NCBI RefSeq assembly: GCF_025060755.1
Contig: NZ_JANYUY010000025.1
Location: forward strand, 1 to 64,000
Source: Paenibacillus doosanensis
Lineage (GTDB): Bacteria; Bacillota; Bacilli; Paenibacillales; NBRC-103111
Length of the DNA stretch: 64,000 nucleotides
Direction: 5' to 3'
Below the pieces are notes generated by a model that saw only the letters and a list, made by a program, of their open reading frames with translations, was not told the DNA's origin and did no database searches. Position numbers and translations under genes: made by a program. Of the stretch, positions 62,085 to 64,000 are shown piece after piece (position 1 is the first letter of the stretch; every line of letters begins with the position of its first letter).

Positions 62085-64000
62085 ATGTCATCATCTGTTC
62101 ATATCCCGCAGCCCAAAACCTTCGGCCCGCTGGGCAATCTGCCTCAGCTCAATTTGGAGGAGCCCGTGCAGTCGATGGTCAAACTTTCTAATGAGTACGG
62201 CCCTATTTTTCGTATGGATTTGCCGGGCAGATCGGAAATTTTCATTTCGAGCTATGAGCTGGTGGAGGATGCTTGCGACGAATCGCGTTTCGATAAAAGA
62301 GTGTGGGCGCCTCTTAGAAAGGTGCGCGCTTTTGCCGGAGACGGTCTGTTCACCAGCGAAACGGAGGAGCCGAACTGGCGAAAGGCGCATAACATTTTGC
62401 TGCCGAGCTTCAGCCAGCGCGCGATGCAGGGTTACCATAACATGATGGTCGATCTGGCGCTGCAGCTGATTCAGAAGTGGGGGCGGCTGAATCCCGACGA
62501 AAGCGTCAACGTACCGGAGGACATGACCCGGCTGACGCTCGATACGATCGGTTTATGCGGATTTAATTACCGCTTTAACAGCTTTTACCGCGACCAGCCG
62601 CATCCGTTTATCACCAGCATGGTGCGCGCGCTGAACGAGGCGATGAACCAGCTGCAGCGGCTCGGGCTGCAGGATAAGCTGATGGTCATTACGAAGCGGC
62701 AGTATAAGCACGATATTCAGGCGATGTTCTCACTGGTGGACAAAATGATTGCCGAGCGCAAGGCGCACGGATTGCAGGGCGGCGAGGATTTGCTGGCCCA
62801 TATGCTGAGCGGCAAAGACCCGGATACGGGCGAAGCGCTGGATGACGAAAATATCCGTTACCAGATCATCACCTTCCTGATCGCCGGGCACGAAACGACA
62901 AGCGGACTGCTGTCCTTCGCGATTTATTATTTGCTGAAAAATCCGGAGAAGCTGAGCAAAGCCTACGAAGAGGTGGACCGGGTGCTGACGGACCCGATTC
63001 CGAGCTATACGCAGGTGCGCGAGCTGAAGTATATCCGGATGATATTGAACGAAGCGCTGCGCCTGTGGCCAACCGCTCCGGCGTTCTCCCTCTATGCGAA
63101 GGAGGACACGATGCTGGCGGGCAAATACCCGCTGAAAAAAGGCGACAGCGTCAACGTCCTTATACCGAAGCTTCACCGCGATACGGATGTATGGGGGGAC
63201 AATGTCGAGGAGTTTGTACCGGAACGGTTCGAGGACCCGAGTCAAATTCCGTATCACGCGTACAAACCGTTCGGCAACGGCCAGCGCGCCTGCATCGGGC
63301 AGCAATTCGCCCTGCAGGAGGCGACGCTCGTGCTCGGCATGGTGCTGAAGCATTTTGAAATCATCGATCATACCAACTATCAGCTGAAGGTTAAAGAAAC
63401 GCTGACCTTGAAGCCGGACGATTTCACGATGCGCGTCCGCTCTCGCGGCGCGCATGCCGGATTTGCCTTCGCGGCGCCCGGGGCAGAGCCCGCCGCGGGA
63501 AGCAAGCAGCAAGCGGTAGAGACTGCGTCTGCTCAAGTTGAAGCGCATCATACGCCGCTTCTGGTGCTCTACGGCTCCAACCTCGGCACGGCCGAAGGCA
63601 TCGCCAGAGAGCTGGCCGACACCGCCCGTTACCAAGGCTTCGTAAGCGAGGTCGCGCCGCTGAACGACCGTGTCGGCAAGCTGCCGAAGGAAGGGGCCGT
63701 CTTCATCATATCGGCCTCCTACAACGGCAAGCCGCCGAGCAATGCGCGCGAATTCGTGCAATGGCTCGAAGGCGTGGAACCCGGCGAGCTGGAAGGCGTT
63801 CGCTATGCGGTATTCGGCTGCGGCGACCATAACTGGGCCGGTACCTACCAGCAGGTGCCGCGGCTGATCGACGAGCAGCTCGCCGCCAAGGGCGCAACTA
63901 GGCTGGCCGTACGCGGGGAAGCGGACGCCAGCGGCGATTTCGAGAAGCAAATCGAGGAATGGGGCGACCTTCTGTGGCCGGATGTGCTTCAAGCGTTCGG
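62085..64000 (+). CDS. CYP102A-type cytochrome P450 / P450 reductase fusion (P450 BM3-like), partial
   Basis: Self-sufficient fatty acid hydroxylase; 638 codons are visible and the frame continues past the window. The heme domain (1 to about 460) has the oxygen-activating AGHETTSG (Thr271), the ExxR motif in NEALRLWP and the heme Cys403 in [12 protein letters not shown]. The Phe equal to BM3 Phe87 is kept (Phe89), as is the carboxylate-binding Arg (Arg49), while the Tyr51 position is Phe. The flavodoxin-like FMN domain starts near 490 ([14 protein letters not shown]) with SASYNGKPP and [16 protein letters not shown] domains would follow. ATG 62085 has AGGAAAGGA upstream. Confidence 0.95.
   Translation, partial: MSSSVHIPQPKTFGPLGNLPQLNLEEPVQSMVKLSNEYGPIFRMDLPGRSEIFISSYELVEDACDESRFDKRVWAPLRKVRAFAGDGLFTSETEEPNWRKAHNILLPSFSQRAMQGYHNMMVDLALQLIQKWGRLNPDESVNVPEDMTRLTLDTIGLCGFNYRFNSFYRDQPHPFITSMVRALNEAMNQLQRLGLQDKLMVITKRQYKHDIQAMFSLVDKMIAERKAHGLQGGEDLLAHMLSGKDPDTGEALDDENIRYQIITFLIAGHETTSGLLSFAIYYLLKNPEKLSKAYEEVDRVLTDPIPSYTQVRELKYIRMILNEALRLWPTAPAFSLYAKEDTMLAGKYPLKKGDSVNVLIPKLHRDTDVWGDNVEEFVPERFEDPSQIPYHAYKPFGNGQRACIGQQFALQEATLVLGMVLKHFEIIDHTNYQLKVKETLTLKPDDFTMRVRSRGAHAGFAFAAPGAEPAAGSKQQAVETASAQVEAHHTPLLVLYGSNLGTAEGIARELADTARYQGFVSEVAPLNDRVGKLPKEGAVFIISASYNGKPPSNAREFVQWLEGVEPGELEGVRYAVFGCGDHNWAGTYQQVPRLIDEQLAAKGATRLAVRGEADASGDFEKQIEEWGDLLWPDVLQAF

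Noticed and set aside
61936-62445. 169-codon frame overlapping the start of the P450 gene
   Set aside because: Out of frame with the P450, whose conserved motifs run unbroken through this region.
1-64000. CRISPR arrays, tRNA or rRNA genes, prophage structural genes
   Set aside because: None found on reading both strands: no regularly spaced short repeats, no tRNA cloverleaf or rRNA landmark sequences, and no phage structural proteins beyond a single recombinase.

Overview
The window looks like chromosomal DNA of a Paenibacillaceae member (Paenibacillus/Cohnella-like, spore-forming Bacillota). The reasons are strong AGGAGG-type ribosome binding sites, LplABC/YesMN-type transport and two-component modules, a sporulation-type kinase, an SLH surface protein, a T-box before thrS, and a small conserved Paenibacillus-type protein at 57.7 kb. 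No tRNA, rRNA or CRISPR array was seen. Nothing was run against a database; all names come from motifs and remembered family sequences.

Layout. 0-0.13 kb: 3' end of a group II intron. 0.7-9.8 kb: SLH surface protein with near-identical internal repeats, Fur-controlled iron-siderophore binding lipoprotein, O-antigen-ligase-like membrane protein, a PAS histidine kinase whose N-terminus looks like the kinase inhibitor Sda, and a 5'-truncated GH95 fucosidase remnant. 10-19.8 kb: LacI regulator, YesM/YesN-type two-component system, LplABC-type importer without ATPase, an endonuclease/exonuclease/phosphatase-family enzyme and a PHP-domain hydrolase. 19.9-25 kb: aldo/keto reductase (minus strand), LacI regulator, T-box and thrS. 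25.3-34 kb: inositol catabolic operon iolD-E-G-B-C-J-A with repeated AAGCGCTT operators. 34.1-46.7 kb: AraC regulator, zinc alcohol dehydrogenase, GH105 hydrolase, two permeases, YesM/YesN pair, two binding lipoproteins and a second AraC regulator; this reads as a pectin/rhamnogalacturonan-fragment uptake locus.

46.8-50 kb: a visibly AT-richer block with a fatty acid desaturase, two small ORFs and HU in tightly packed order, a CspA-type cold-shock protein, and a tyrosine recombinase beside 14-bp direct repeats. 50-56.4 kb: IclR regulator, nucleoside hydrolase, a CUT1-type importer and an amidohydrolase/deaminase, which together suggest nucleoside scavenging. 56.4-60 kb: FlxA-like protein, conserved hypothetical, MFS transporter. 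60-64 kb: WYL regulator, TetR regulator of the Bm3R1 type with two palindromic operators, and a CYP102A (P450 BM3-like) gene that runs off the window end.

The three sugar-type importers all lack an ATPase gene and presumably share an MsmX-like ATPase encoded elsewhere. Most interesting points: the Sda-like domain fused to a kinase; a dispersed structured repeat of which three copies sit directly behind Rho-independent terminators; the small cold-adaptation block beside a recombinase; and a shared activator-type promoter motif with identical geometry at two genes of the GH105 locus.
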